Under the pieces are notes generated by a model. It was not told the DNA's origin and searched no databases. It worked only from the letters and a program-made list of their open reading frames with translations. A program made the translations under genes and the position numbers. From Symbiodinium natans (taxonomy: Eukaryota > Sar > Dinophyceae > Suessiales > Symbiodiniaceae), in contig CAJNDS010001990.1 of the NCBI GenBank assembly GCA_905221605.1, forward strand, positions 613,704-655,674: 41,971 bases of DNA. The letters are read 5' to 3'. This document shows positions 8,170 through 17,785 of this stretch, piece after piece; the stretch's first letter is position 1; the number at the start of each line of letters is the position of its first letter.

Positions 8170-8240
8170 GCCCCGAGCTCCAACCTGACCCACGTCCTTT
8201 CCCGCGCATGCGTCTCATGCCCAAGAAGGACAAGGATTCG
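8170..8240 (+). CDS. candidate internal exon
   Basis: CCCTAAA array (8085-8126), acceptor GGCTCGGCAG|G, frame PELQPDPRPFPRMRLMPKKD ending KDS, donor TCG|GTTTAGGG into a TTTAGGG array (8241-8288). The basic C-terminal part could be a surface or nuclear segment. A second plus frame (APSSNLTHVLSRACVSCPRR...) is open too. Confidence 0.38.
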
Positions 8241-8460
8241 GTTTAGGGTTTAGGGTTTAGGGTTTAGGGTTTAGGGTTTAGGGTTCAGCAGTTCTGAGCA
8301 TGAAGAGTCTAGTCCAGCCATTCTCTCGACCAACACCCACCCGCCCAAAGAACCCCACCACATCCGAAGATCTTGCCCCTAAACCGTAAAGCCCAAGGCC
8401 CAAACGAGGGCCTAAATCCTAGAGCCCAAGCCCCAACAGCCCCTAAATCCTAAAGCCCAA

Positions 8461-8546
8461 GGCCAGTGACCGTTGCCCACGAAGAATGACCATCGCCCAC
8501 GAAACATGACCACTGCCCACGAAGAAATGACCATTGCCCACGAAGG
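8461..8546 (+). repeat. four tandem ~21 bp units
   Basis: The unit is TGACCATTGCCCACGAAGAA with small changes, four copies in a row. It is unrelated to the heptad. Confidence 0.85.
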
Positions 8547-8555
8547 TTTTTGGGG

Positions 8556-8660
8556 CTCTTATGCAAGGAGAATAAGGGCACCATTCTTTTGGGTTGGTTA
8601 CTTTATAAGAAAACCTTGAGCCAAAAAAGGGGAAAAGGGTACCACTGGGCTACCAAGGTA
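8556..8660. mobile_element. diverged family C element
   Basis: Retains AATAAGGGCACCATTCTTTTGG, CTTTATAAG and AAAAAGGGGAAAAGGGTACC in family C order. On its minus strand, 8615-8626 reads TTTTGGCTCAAG followed by GT. Confidence 0.5.
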
Positions 8661-8694
8661 TAGGGTTTAGGGTTTAGGGTTTAGGGCTAAGGCC

Positions 8695-8763
8695 ATGCTG
8701 GGGGACATTCCGGCCTTGCTGCGGGGGCGTTGCAGCCTCGGTGTGGGTGGAAGCTGGACCTGA
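8695..8763. CDS. ambiguous short open island
   Basis: Plus strand: ATG then LGDIPALLRGRCSLGVGGSW and a stop. Minus strand: acceptor GCAACTGTCAG|G then PASTHTEAATPPQQGRNVPQ. Either could be an exon and neither is decisive. The TTTAGGG and CCCTAAA copies around it are in the opposite order from most exon islands. Confidence 0.2.
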
Positions 8764-9325
8764 CAGTTGCAACTGGTGGCTTCGGGGAGAAGCCCTTAAA
8801 ACCCTAAGCCCTAGGCCCTAGGCCCTAAGCCCTAAACCCTAAACCCTCAACCCTAAACCCTAAACCCCAGTAGGGGCTTAGGCTTCAAGGTTTTCAGGGT
8901 CTGAAATTTAGGGTTCAGGCTTTAGGGTTTTTAGAGTTTAGGGCTCAGGGGCTTGCCTCAGGAACGCTTGGTGGACTCTAGCCCCTGGATTGAGGGATGT
9001 TCAAAGTCGCACAACCCTAGGCTTACTAGGGATTTAGGCACACATAGGAATTTAGGAATTTAGGGCGGCCAAGCTCCGATGTCCGCACACTAGCACTGAA
9101 ATCCCTGCTTACTTGGAGGTTCCCGGGTAGATAAGCAAGTGTACAAGTATGGTAACTTCTGATAACTTTTCGTACTCCTCTTCTGAAGGGGTACTTCTAA
9201 CTCTACGCAAAGGTATCATAGGTATCCAACGAACCCTCTTGAGACGTCCGACAGCACCCCACCAGCACGAAGCCCAGCGACACCAGACATCCCTTTTGCC
9301 AACCTGGCTGTCCTTCACAGCAAGA

Positions 9326-9445
9326 TGGGGTTTCCGAAAATTAGGGGGTACCTTGTTATTGTTGGGGTCCCTACTATTAGGGGATCCTAGTATTTGAGGT
9401 GTCTATATTTATTTGGGGGTCCCCTACTATTTTCCTAAACCCCCA
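9326..9445. mobile_element. family D MITE-like element
   Basis: Ends TGGGGTTTCCGAAAATTAGG and TATTTTCCTAAACCCCCA are inverted repeats. The interior has GGGTACCTTGTT and a CCTA(C/G)TATTTG motif shared with 17043, 19905, 28388 and 39301. An E-type end (ACTTGGAGGTTC) lies upstream at 9111. Confidence 0.7.
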
Positions 9446-10300
9446 AATGTACAAACCCCTAAACCCTAGAGCTTGGTTTGAAAAAGCCAGTTCAGACCCA
9501 CCATTGACTGCATCCCGTCCGACGAGCAGCAATAACCCGAAAACCCCTGAATCCTAAACTTAAACCGACCAAAACCAAGGGCTCAGGCCTGGGAATTCGA
9601 AAACGTGCTGCGCACCTCAGAGTGCAAGGGCTTAGGGTTGAAGACGCCCTACTTTCCGCATTTCTGAATTCACAGCCTCCGCACCTCCACCCTGACCCCT
9701 AGATCTTATCACTCAAGACCTTAGAGAAGGACGTCTCCGGCCGTGAAAACCCTAAGCAGTGCGGGTGTAGGATCGGGGTTTGAACCTTGCAAGCCTGAAA
9801 GCGATTGATGCCGAAAAGTAGGTTATGGGAGATAGGGCCGGTGGCGAGGTTGAGGCCGGCGCAACACGCACACGCGTCTCGTACCACAACGCTATCTGGG
9901 GGTGTCCGGCCCTTGGCGTCGCTTCGGATGTGGGTTGCTTGGAGGCAGGGTTTAGAATCCAGGGGGCAGGGTCAGGGTTAGGCTAGTTCTACGAAGGTTC
10001 TGAGTATGGAATTTGTACATGATATATATATATATATAGAGAGAGAGAGGAAACTCATAACCCTACTTGTAACTATCTGGGAAAAAGCCCGCCGCTGGCG
10101 CGTTCTAAAGGGCAGAGATTTCACCCCTCCCGCCCCTCCCTCATCCATCCCTACAAGGTCTTGGCAGATTCGTGGACCCCATTGGGAAGGGTTTAGGGTT
10201 GTTAAGAGCCCTACATCATTATACCTCTAAACTACCTGCGAACCTTGCTTAGCGTTTTGGGGTGCAGGGTGTACATGGCTGTGGCCGTTGTGGCTCAGGA
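9446..10300. other. no supported gene
   Basis: Unique sequence with scattered degenerate heptads, plus (TA)n and (GA)n microsatellites at 10021-10050. Short open frames exist on both strands without paired splice signals. Confidence 0.4.
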
Positions 10301-10401
10301 TTCAAGTCTTCAACCCTAAACCCTAAGCCCTACACCCTAAACCCTAAACCGTAAACCCTAAACCCTAAACCCTAAACCCTTCTCTAAGATTGAGGGCTTA
10401 G

Positions 10402-10489
10402 GGCCTTGAGGGCTCCGAAAGATACAGCCGCAAGAAGACGAGGCATGGAAGTTGATGCTTCGGCAAGATCTGTGACACCTCGATGCTCG
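10402..10489 (+). CDS. candidate internal exon, 29 codons
   Basis: Follows a CCCTAAA array (10312-10380) and an AGGGCTTAG|G acceptor. The frame reads ALRAPKDTAARRRGMEVDAS then ARSVTPRCS, to donor GTTTACC at the edge of a family C element. A second frame (LRKIQPQEDEAWKLMLRQDL then stop) is also open. Confidence 0.3.
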
Positions 10490-10567
10490 GTTTACCCAGT
10501 AGCCTAGGAATAAAAAAGGGTGCACTTTTTGGCTTAAAGGGGTTTTATAAGGGAACATACACCCCCG

Positions 10568-10598
<31 letters not shown>

Positions 10599-10665
10599 CC
10601 CCCCCCCCCCCCCCCGCCCACCCCCCGCCCCCCCCCCCCCCCCACCCCCCCCCCCCCCCCCACCC

Positions 10666-10696
<31 letters not shown>

Positions 10697-10735
10697 AAAA
10701 AATGGAATAAAGGGCGCTACTGCGCATCCAAGGAT
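10487..10735. mobile_element. family C element expanded by a C/A homopolymer
   Basis: Starts ACCCAGTAGCCTAGGAATAA and ends GGGCGCTACTGCGCATCC, as in other copies. Where those have CCCCCAAAAAGGG, this copy has about 125 bp of nearly pure C followed by A14. The apparent proline or glycine reading frames here are artefacts of that tract. Confidence 0.75.
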
Positions 10736-11067
10736 GTGAGGGTTAGAGGGTTTAAGGCTTACGACTAAAGCCTAAGCCCTAAGTTCAGTTAGGGTTTGGG
10801 ATTTAGGGTTTAGGGTGGGGCTTCTAGGGTTTAGGGTTTAGAGTTTAGGGTTTACGGCTTTGGGTATCTTCGAACACCGCTGGACCACCAACTCCTGAAC
10901 AGCAGCTGAGGGTACGGCCCCTTCGACCCGACCTGTTTTGCAACCCTAAACCCGAAAAGCCCGAAAAGCCCGAAACCCCAAACCCTGAACCCAAAACAAA
11001 CCGAAACCCTAAACCTCCAAAAAAACCGAAACCCTATCCTAAATACCCGAAGCCCTAAACCCTAAAC

Positions 11068-11160
11068 CCCTGCAACACCCAACGCCCGAATGGTCCAGGG
11101 TCGGCGCCAAGCCCAGAAGCGTGCCAGGTGCAGGTAGCGCAGGAGCGGATCCATTCCCGT
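11068..11160 (-). CDS. candidate internal exon, membrane-like, 31 codons
   Basis: Minus-strand acceptor CAACCCACCCAG, exactly 31 codons in phase 0/0, donor GGG|GTTTAGGG into heptads. It begins TGMDPLLRYLHLARFWAWRR and ends in IRALGVAG. It is rich in aromatic and hydrophobic residues with basic clusters, like an amphipathic or membrane segment. About 70% of third positions are G/C. The family is unknown. Confidence 0.42.
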
Positions 11161-11362
11161 CTGGGTGGGTTGCTGTTGAACCCTATAGACTAGAGATCCT
11201 ATGATGACCCTATAACCCCTAGATTTCGGGTGTCTAGAGTTTGGTCTTTTGGGTCTGGGTTTAGGATTTAGGGTTCAGGGCTTAGGGTTTTTGGGGGTTG
11301 GGGTGAAGGGTTTGGCTTTTAATCAGGGCATTAAGTGCCACAATTAAAAGCCCCACTTATAG

Positions 11363-11397
11363 CCCCCGCGGAACGGCGCATGGACAACTCAGACGAG
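11363..11397 (+). CDS. candidate short internal exon
   Basis: CCCACTTATAG acceptor, 35 nt reading PAERRMDNSDE, donor GAG|GTTTAGGG. Just upstream (11313-11350) GGCTTTTAAT pairs with ATTAAAAGCC, a hairpin within the presumed intron end. Confidence 0.3.
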
Positions 11398-11506
11398 GTT
11401 TAGGGTTCCGGGATTCGGGTTTCGGGTTTGGTATTCAGTGATGAAAGGATTCTCTCGGAAGACTCTTACTTCATCGTGTAGGCTTTGGGTGGGAAGCCCC
11501 CCTCAC

Positions 11507-11644
11507 GTTCAGCCGGAAGTTCATGAAAGGCAGCAGCCCACGACATGAGCCGGAGGTTAGAACCCAACCTTCCTTGCAACCGCCAGGGCAACTGGCTATC
11601 CGAAAGTCTAAAGTCTCTAGGACGAACGCGTCCATGCACCTATG
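11507..11644 (-). CDS. candidate internal exon, 46 codons, Cys-rich
   Basis: Acceptor AGGGTCCTAG, frame HRCMDAFVLETLDFRIASCP continuing through GGCKEGWVLTSGSCRGLLPF, donor AAC|GTGAGG. Five cysteines lie within 35 residues, which might suggest a disulfide or metal-binding module. A second minus frame is open across the same bases (FRLSDSQLPWRLQGRLGSNL...), so the frame is uncertain. Confidence 0.33.
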
Positions 11645-11648
11645 CTAG

Positions 11649-11757
11649 GACCCTAAACCCTAAACCCCCTAAACCCCCTAAACCCCCTAAACCCCCTAAA
11701 CCCCCTAAACCCCCTAAACCCCCTAAACCCCCTAAACCCCCTAAACCCCCTAAACCC
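11649..11757 (-). repeat. CCCCCTAAA nonamer array
   Basis: About eleven uniform 9-mers after two heptads. Because nine is a multiple of three it stays open and reads Pro-Pro-Lys repeats, which I take as an artefact. Confidence 0.95.
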
Positions 11758-12019
11758 TCACCAACTAAACCATGACTTCGGCATGTCACTAGGCAGGAAG
11801 CTTATTGAAAGCCCACGTGTGCCCAAGGTTTCAAGTTCATAGAGGCCCCTCATGCGTGAAAGCGAGTTTGCTAGAATCTGCTAGAAAACAAGTTTAGGGT
11901 TTAGGGTTTTTGCGCTTGTAGGGCTCAGGATTTCGTCATCTTCGATGTTTGAAAAAGGTTCAGGGTTTAGGTCATAGGGCTCAGGATTTAGGGTGTGCGG
12001 GGTTGGCAAGGGAGGGCCC

Positions 12020-12098
12020 ACCCTAAACCCTAAACCCTAAACCCTAAACCCTAAAACCTAAGCCCTAAGCCCTAAACCTAAACCCTAAACCCTAAACG
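12020..12098 (-). repeat. CCCTAAA array
   Basis: Heptads with CCCTAAG variants, immediately before the exon island at 12125. Confidence 0.9.
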
Positions 12099-12124
12099 TT
12101 GGCAAAGGAGACCCACCCCCCCAG

Positions 12125-12179
12125 GGCTTCGGAGGCGAGGGGCCACGAGGTGCAACTTCTTCAGGCACATGGCGCAAAG
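12125..12179 (+). CDS. candidate internal exon with canonical splice sites
   Basis: Acceptor ACCCACCCCCCCAG|G and donor CAAAG|GTAAGG are close to textbook. The best frame reads ASEARGHEVQLLQAHGAK; the other two are open as well. Flanks are CCCTAAA on the left and TTTAGGG on the right, so it is a clear example of the window's exon layout. Confidence 0.45.
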
Positions 12180-12206
12180 GTAAGGCCTTGGATTGCTGGG
12201 CTTGGG

Positions 12207-12545
12207 TTTTAGGGTTTGGGGGTTAGGGTTTAGGGTTTAGGGTTTAGGGTTTAGGGTTTAGGGTTTAGGGTTTAGGGTTTAGGGTTTAGGGTTTGCAGGT
12301 GCAGGGTTCATAGGGTTCATAGGGTTTAGAGGGTTTGTGGGGTTCATGCGGTTTTAGGGCTTGTACATAGGGTTCATAGGGGTTATAGGGTTTGTAGAGT
12401 TTATAGGGTTTATAGGGCTTGTAAGGTTTATAGGGTTTGTAGGGTTTAGAGGTTTTATAGGGCGTATATACAGGGTTTATAGGGTTTATAGGGTTTGAGG
12501 AGTTTAAAGGGCTTATAGGGCTTATAGGGTTTATCGGGTTTAGCG
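12207..12545 (+). repeat. TTTAGGG array grading into GGGTTTATA repeats
   Basis: Ten perfect heptads (12221-12295), then about 240 bp of degenerate units such as GGGTTTATA and GGGCTTATA. Confidence 0.9.
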
Positions 12546-13190
12546 GGAAGGGTTTATCGTTCAGGGGCTGAGTTAGGAAGGCTCTGCAAGGAGCTGGGAA
12601 CCCTATCCCCCATAAACCCTGTAAGCCCTATCAACCCTACAACCTATAAACCCCCCAAAACCAATAGGGGTTAGTGGATTTAGGGAGTCTATGTAACCCC
12701 AAAAAGCCCAAACCCTAAACCCGGATGTCAACCACGCACAGCTCGTGGGACATCTTTCGGCTGCTGTAGTAAGTCGGACAGTATGTACATCAGCTTGGTT
12801 GCTCTTTACCCTCCAATAAAGTTTAACTTTTCGCTCCCTCAATATGAATACGAGGAACCCCAAATCTTATAAGGTGATAAAGTTGTAGTAAATTTCCAGC
12901 TAGTCAGAGTCTCACCGAAGGCAGGGCTAGTGTTCAGAGCTGAAGGTGAAGGAATCAGGGATTTAGGACACCCCTGAATGCTGCAACTCCCCAACCGCCC
13001 AAACGGAAGATGTCTTGCAACCACGGCATGTGCCCAAGAAATAATGAAACCCTACAACCCCCGCCCCCCCTACCCGTCTAGGCCCCAAGCGGGCGTCCAT
13101 CAGCCTCCTCCTGTGGAGGCAGTCTGGATATTTGAGGGTTCATACAGTTTCGGCAGGGTTGAGGGATTAGGTTTCACGGATAAGGGTTTT

Positions 13191-13502
13191 TCAGACGGTT
13201 TGAGGGTTCAGAGTTTGAAGGTGCACGGAAAGGTTTCTAAGCCTTTCGCTATTCCTGTCGCAAAAGGCAGCCGAATGCTTAGAGCCTAGGACTATTGCCT
13301 CGGTCCTGCTAATTGCAGCTGCATGGAGCATCTCATACAGGGAAGTCTGCAAAATACAGCTTGCATGGTCTATTCTGCCCTTAGTAGAAGCATAATCAAA
13401 AAGTTCCTTGAGTTTTATACAAACGAATTGCACAGAATGCCTAGGGACACCATAGTAGTGAGGCTTCTGCATAGTTGAAGCTGCCTGGCCACCCGTAGCC
13501 AA
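13191..13502 (-). CDS. open frame of 103 codons, unknown
   Basis: One of the longer frames in the repeat-poor zone. Read from the N-terminal side it contains QKPHYYGVPRHSVQFVCIKL, later GRIDHASCILQTSLYEMLHA. The composition is ordinary for a globular protein and AT-richer than the exon islands. The last residues overlap degenerate heptads. ATG at 13471 (MQKPHYYG) could be a start. Splice boundaries are unclear. Confidence 0.35.
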   Translation of the reverse strand: MATGGQAASTMQKPHYYGVPRHSVQFVCIKLKELFDYASTKGRIDHASCILQTSLYEMLHAAAISRTEAIVLGSKHSAAFCDRNSERLRNLSVHLQTLNPQTV

Positions 13503-14190
13503 CGCTCAGCGCTCCTGATGCGCGGCGCCATTCATGAGGCAGCGGAAGTAGCCTGGATTTTGCTTGGGGTTCTCTAGGCACTCGGCTCGGCATTCTTCAG
13601 CCCTTGCGGGTTTTGGGACCGGTTTGACGGTGTACATACAGGACCGTCTAATGACACGTGTCGCAGCAGTTGCAACCGTATGTACTGGGCATGCCGAAGC
13701 TACTTGGCGAAGTATAAAATTTTAAAAGGAATACAAAACAAAAACAGCTGCATAACAACGCAGCCACATGAAACCCTATGCGAAATTTATTTCTTTTGCA
13801 GCAGACAACACCTCTGGGCTTCAGCACTCGACTTGAACGTAATCTTCAAAGCCACCTAAGCCCAAAGCTTTGCAGCGCCCTACATGCCTCTGGCATCGGA
13901 ATGCCCAGCATCCTTAGAACGGGTAGATCTACGTAGTAGGATTGTACGGTGCATAGGGCATAACTGGCTATCATGAGGGGCATTTACAGCCCTGCCGTCG
14001 TGCGCCCGAAGACCTGCAACCTGGCATACCTGGACCCCCCCCACCCCACCCCCAAGGCCCAAAGAAGACAGAACTCAATGTCCAGGGGCAGCAATGCAGC
14101 ACGCCCATCATGTGTGTGACCTGCAGATCTCAGAATGAGCGCGTGCTTGAGGCTTCAAGGCATAAGGAAGGGGCTTCAAAGGAAGGGGCT

Positions 14191-14552
14191 TCAACTGGGA
14201 TGAAATGCAGGTGCACGAATACATATGATGGCCGGCAGCTGGTGACTAGAATGTGAATGCTTATAAGCCACCTTAGTTCGCAAAACAAGCATACAACTTG
14301 GCCTTAACCTTGCCCCCAAGACCTTTGCACCCTGTGCACTGTTCGTCCACGCTTCAGTCGAACACGCGCAGGACGGACCAACGCATCTAGCCATCCCTCC
14401 TCCCCGCAACCTTTCCCTTCGGGGTTCATGGCTCGAGGGCGTCAAGCTTCGCAGAGGAATGTCTTCCGTCAACTGTTTACTAAGACGCTCGATGCGGCCT
14501 GATGTAGGACGAACTTCAGCACGCGTTCCATCAACAGCGAGGACATCGGCTC
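14191..14552 (-). CDS. candidate 3'-terminal exon, about 119 residues
   Basis: A strong minus-strand acceptor (TTTTATTTGTGCACAG|G) is followed by a frame of 119 codons to TGA. It starts ADVLAVDGTRAEVRPTSGRI and continues ERLSKQLTEDIPLRSLTPSS. The second half is Cys/His/Ser-rich and less convincing, so a donor near AAAG|GTTGCG (about 14410) may end the exon earlier. This is one of the longest stop-free runs here. No family is recognised. Confidence 0.42.
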
Positions 14553-14793
14553 CTGTGCACAAATAAAACGAACTGTCTTGTCTCACACATCTCAAGGCTT
14601 CTCGCTGAAGGGTTGTGAGGTTGAAAAGCAGGTTTGGGAAAGCCCGTATCGGTTTGGGAGAGTGTGCATCGAAGCTTCATCATGTCCACACGGCGTACAG
14701 ACCGTGTAGGCGCATGCTCTTAGAAGAGGGCCTTCCAAGGCCACGACGTGAAACGGCCCCTAAACCTGGTCAGCACCGTTTTGGCTGATGCAG

Positions 14794-14951
14794 CCGAGTC
14801 ATGCACCCTCAGCCAGGAAGGGTTGGACCCATCTGTTCGTTCCACCAGGTCTAGGGGACTTTCCGGTGAGCGGATGAGCAGCAGAATTGTGTCGAGGCTA
14901 CTTCCGCCCCGTAGGACAGCACAAGCAAGAGCCCATGACTCGGAGCAGCCG
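14794..14951 (+). CDS. candidate internal exon, 52 codons
   Basis: Acceptor GTTTTGGCTGATGCAG, donor GCAGCCG|GTAAGC. Reads ESCTLSQEGLDPSVRSTRSR, then GLSGERMSSRIVSRLLPPRR. It is Ser/Arg-rich. The minus strand is open across 14766-14994 with a CAG|GTTTAGG donor (GGSSLDTILLLIRSPESPLD), a real competitor. Confidence 0.35.
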
Positions 14952-15658
14952 GTAAGCTCACCATCCGTTTTTCCCACAAACCTCCTAAACCCAAAAGCCT
15001 GACAGCCATGAACATGTCGGGTTTAGGGTTTAGTGGCTCATTCCGAACCCCTCAACCCTAAACCCCCCTAAACCCTTAGCCCAGCTTTAATCGTCAGAGA
15101 GGCCGCCCTCCTCGCAGTTCAATATGGACGACAAGCTGAAGATCCCAACGCGCCGGGACCTGAGAGGCTCGATACATGGAGCTGACTGGATGTACAGAGA
15201 CAGGGTTTAAGAGTTCAGTTTATAGGTTTAGGGTTTAGGACTTAAGGTTTAGTACCCCAAAGAAGGTCATGGTCATACCTAGCCTCAGCACTAGTTCTCT
15301 TAACCTAGGCATGAGAAAGGACATCGATTTGGCTTAAGGGTCGGGGAAAAGGCACCCAATCTCTGATTCCTAAAGAGATGCAAGACTACCCGTAAACCTC
15401 CAAGTACGGAGTTCAAACCTCTTTTGTTGAATTTGGGGCTGAGGGGGTTTAAGGTTTCAGGTTGAGGGTTTAGAAAACGGGCTTAGAGGAGCTTCCCCGC
15501 AGAAACCTCTTACATGGGGGTCCCTTCCGGCTAGAGTTTAGGGTTGTTGGATCAGCCTTAGGGGGCCGAAGGGGGCTTAGGGCTTAGGCGTCGTAAGTTG
15601 CAAGGCCATGAAGCTTCTCGAGTAGCGCCTCACCCATGAGTTGAGGTCTGTGGCCCCT

Positions 15659-15778
15659 AAACCCAAAACCCTAAACCCTAAACCCTAAACCCTAAACCCT
15701 AAATAAACCCTAAACCCTAAACCCTAAACCCTAAACCCCAAGCCGTAAACTCTAAACCCTAAACCCTGAACCCTAAAC
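15659..15778 (-). repeat. CCCTAAA array
   Basis: About sixteen heptads with a few variants. Confidence 0.9.
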
Positions 15779-15801
15779 GGCCTGGCACCCGACTCCTGAA
15801 G

Positions 15802-15894
15802 CCTACGCCCACAACCCGCAAATCACCGACCATCACCCTGGACCCTTGTTCTGGCTGTTGACTCCAAAGCAGAGAACGAAGAGCGGTGTGTGTG
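15802..15894 (+). CDS. candidate internal exon
   Basis: Acceptor CCCGACTCCTGAAG, 30 codons (YAHNPQITDHHPGPLFWLLT, then PKQRTKSGVC), donor GTG|GTTTAGGG. About 70% of third positions are G/C, and the minus strand is poorly open, which favours plus. Flanked by CCCTAAA (left) and TTTAGGG (right). Confidence 0.45.
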
Positions 15895-16040
15895 GTTTAG
15901 GGTTTAGGGTTTAGGGTTTAGGGTTTAGGGTTTAGGGTTTAGGGTTTAGGGTTTAGGGTTTAGGGTTTAGGGTTTAGGGTTTAGGGTTTAGGGTTTAGGT
16001 TTAGGGTTTAGGGTTTGGGGTGTAGGGTGTAGGGTGTGTG
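15895..16040 (+). repeat. TTTAGGG array plus (GT)n
   Basis: About sixteen heptads, then GTGTAGG units and a short GT microsatellite. Confidence 0.95.
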
Positions 16041-16479
16041 TGTGTGTGTATCAAAGACCAGAATTTAGGGTTTGGGGGTTAGGGTTTCTAGGGTTGAGGG
16101 TTTAGGGCTCGGGGCTGGCGGGCAGGGGGACTCTGCGTTGAGAGACATGTCATGGTACACCAATGGACAACCCAACATGCTCTACATCATCTCATGCCGC
16201 AATGCCTTTGAATCCACTCAAAAGCTCAGTTTCAACACCTCGCCAAAGGTCAAGAGTCTCCAAACACCCTGATGCTTGCAACTCAAAAACCCTAGCAGAG
16301 GCACAGACCACTGGCATCCCGAACCTCCCCCAAACCGGAAGTCGTAAACCTCCATAAAACCCTAAACCCGAAGACCTAAAGCCCCTAAACCCCTCTCACA
16401 GGAATCTGCAGAGTTCCAGCATGCCCCTGGGCGTCGAGCCAATCTGTGGCGCCGACTGCCGGCTTGCCTGGCTCATTAG

Positions 16480-16880
16480 TGGGTTTAGGGTTAAGGGTTT
16501 AGGGTTTAGGGTTCAGGGTTCAGGGTTTAGGGTTAGGGGTAAGGGGCATAGGGTTTAGGGGTCTAGGAGGCTAGGGTTGATGAACTTCATGCTTTAGGAG
16601 TTGAGGGCTTTGAGGGTCGGGGGCAAAGGGGTTTAGGGGTCTAGGAGGTTAGGGTTTATGAGATTTAGGCGGGGCTTTGGGTTTAGGAGTCTAGGGGGTT
16701 TAGGGTTTAGGAGTTAAGGGGCTTATTGGTTAGGAGGTCAAGGGGGTTTAGGATGTAGGAGTTGAGATTTTTTAGAGGGTTAGGGGCTTAGGGTTTGGGG
16801 TTCTGGGGGGCTCAGGGTTTCTGAGATTGAGGGTTTAGGGGTTGGAGGGGTTCAGGGTTGGGGGCCTAGCCTTTTTCGTG
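16480..16880 (+). repeat. long degenerate TTTAGGG tract
   Basis: G/T-rich on the plus strand, with GTTTAGGGGTCTAGGAGG-like higher-order units repeated near 16550, 16630 and 16680. No coding signal. Confidence 0.75.
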
Positions 16881-17042
16881 CAGGATTCTTATAAGGTCGC
16901 CTACAAAAGACAAAGGCTTTGAGTTTCTTACGGCAGGCTTCAAGGCTTCACGCTTTCCATAAGAAAGGGCTTTCCAGAGCGCTCCAGGCCCTAAACCTAA
17001 AGACCGTAGACCAAAGAGGGTCCGAAAAACCCTCAACCCATC

Positions 17043-17123
17043 CGGGGGTTCTCAATATTGGGGGTATCTTTTGGGGGTCCTGATTATAGTCTATTCCAGG
17101 GTCCCCTATTTTTGTAAACCCCA
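17043..17123. mobile_element. family D element
   Basis: GGGGGTTCTCAATATTGGGG left end, TATTTTTGTAAACCCC right end. Confidence 0.5.
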
Positions 17124-17202
17124 TACTGCTACTGTATCGCAAAGCTTGAGATGAAGGCTTTCGCACCTACCGCGGAACATTGCAGTCAGAAGGCAGTAGA
17201 CA

Positions 17203-17296
17203 TTGGGATGTTCCTCTTAAAATACGAGCAGTCCTTAATGGGGATTATACTAGGGGGTACTGCGATCCCTATTAAGGGCGGGATCATACTAAAGTA
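17203..17296. mobile_element. truncated family B element
   Basis: Left end TTGGGATGTTCCTCTTA and core CCTTAATGGGGATTATAC are intact. The right inverted repeat is lost. Confidence 0.55.
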
Positions 17297-17589
17297 CACA
17301 CACACACACATCAGGATCAACAGCGCCCAGCCTTCAAAGCCCTCAAGCCATTCCTATACCAAGCCCTGGTGGTTTAGGGTTTAGTGTTTAGGGTTCAGGG
17401 TAAATGGTTTAGGGTATGGAAATGCGCTTCCAGCTCCCTTTAGCTCCTCAAAAGACTCAACAAGGGGTGCCCCCTGGAGTTATTTCAAACCCACACAAGG
17501 GGGTCTATGGGTTTCAGGATTGATTTGAGGGAGTTAGGGATTTAGAACTCTGAATCCAACACCCTAGAGACCCTATGCAACCTCAAAAT

Positions 17590-17673
17590 CCTAAAGCCTA
17601 AACCCCCCTAAACCCTATCAACCCTAAACCCTAAACCTTAAACCGTAAACCCTAAACCCTAAACCCTAAACCC
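17590..17673 (-). repeat. CCCTAAA array
   Basis: Degenerate on the left, uniform on the right. Confidence 0.85.
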
Positions 17674-17685
17674 TGACCGCTGCAG

Positions 17686-17730
17686 CCCCGCGCGCCGCAG
17701 TTGATCAGCGGCGACAAGGTGAAAGCGGCC
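17686..17730 (+). CDS. candidate internal exon, phase 0/0
   Basis: Acceptor GACCGCTGCAG, frame PRAPQLISGDKVKAA, donor GCC|GTGAGG. Fourteen of fifteen third positions are G/C up to the donor. The frame runs on to TAG at 17773, but third-position G/C drops right after GTGAGG, which supports splicing there. Confidence 0.42.
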
Positions 17731-17785
17731 GTGAGGACCGAGTCTGCCCGCAGGCCTTCTCGAAACTCATCTTAGGGGGCGATGA

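Noticed and set aside
8461-8546. CRISPR array
   Set aside because: Units are directly adjacent with no spacers, and the genome is eukaryotic.
10358-10727. Poly-glycine or poly-proline proteins around the long C tract
   Set aside because: They come only from the C/A homopolymer inside a family C element. No splice or start context supports them.
11545-11775. Lys-Pro-Pro repeat protein
   Set aside because: The repeat part is the CCCCCTAAA nonamer array read in frame. The same effect explains the LFR and YPK frames at 22078 and 40090.
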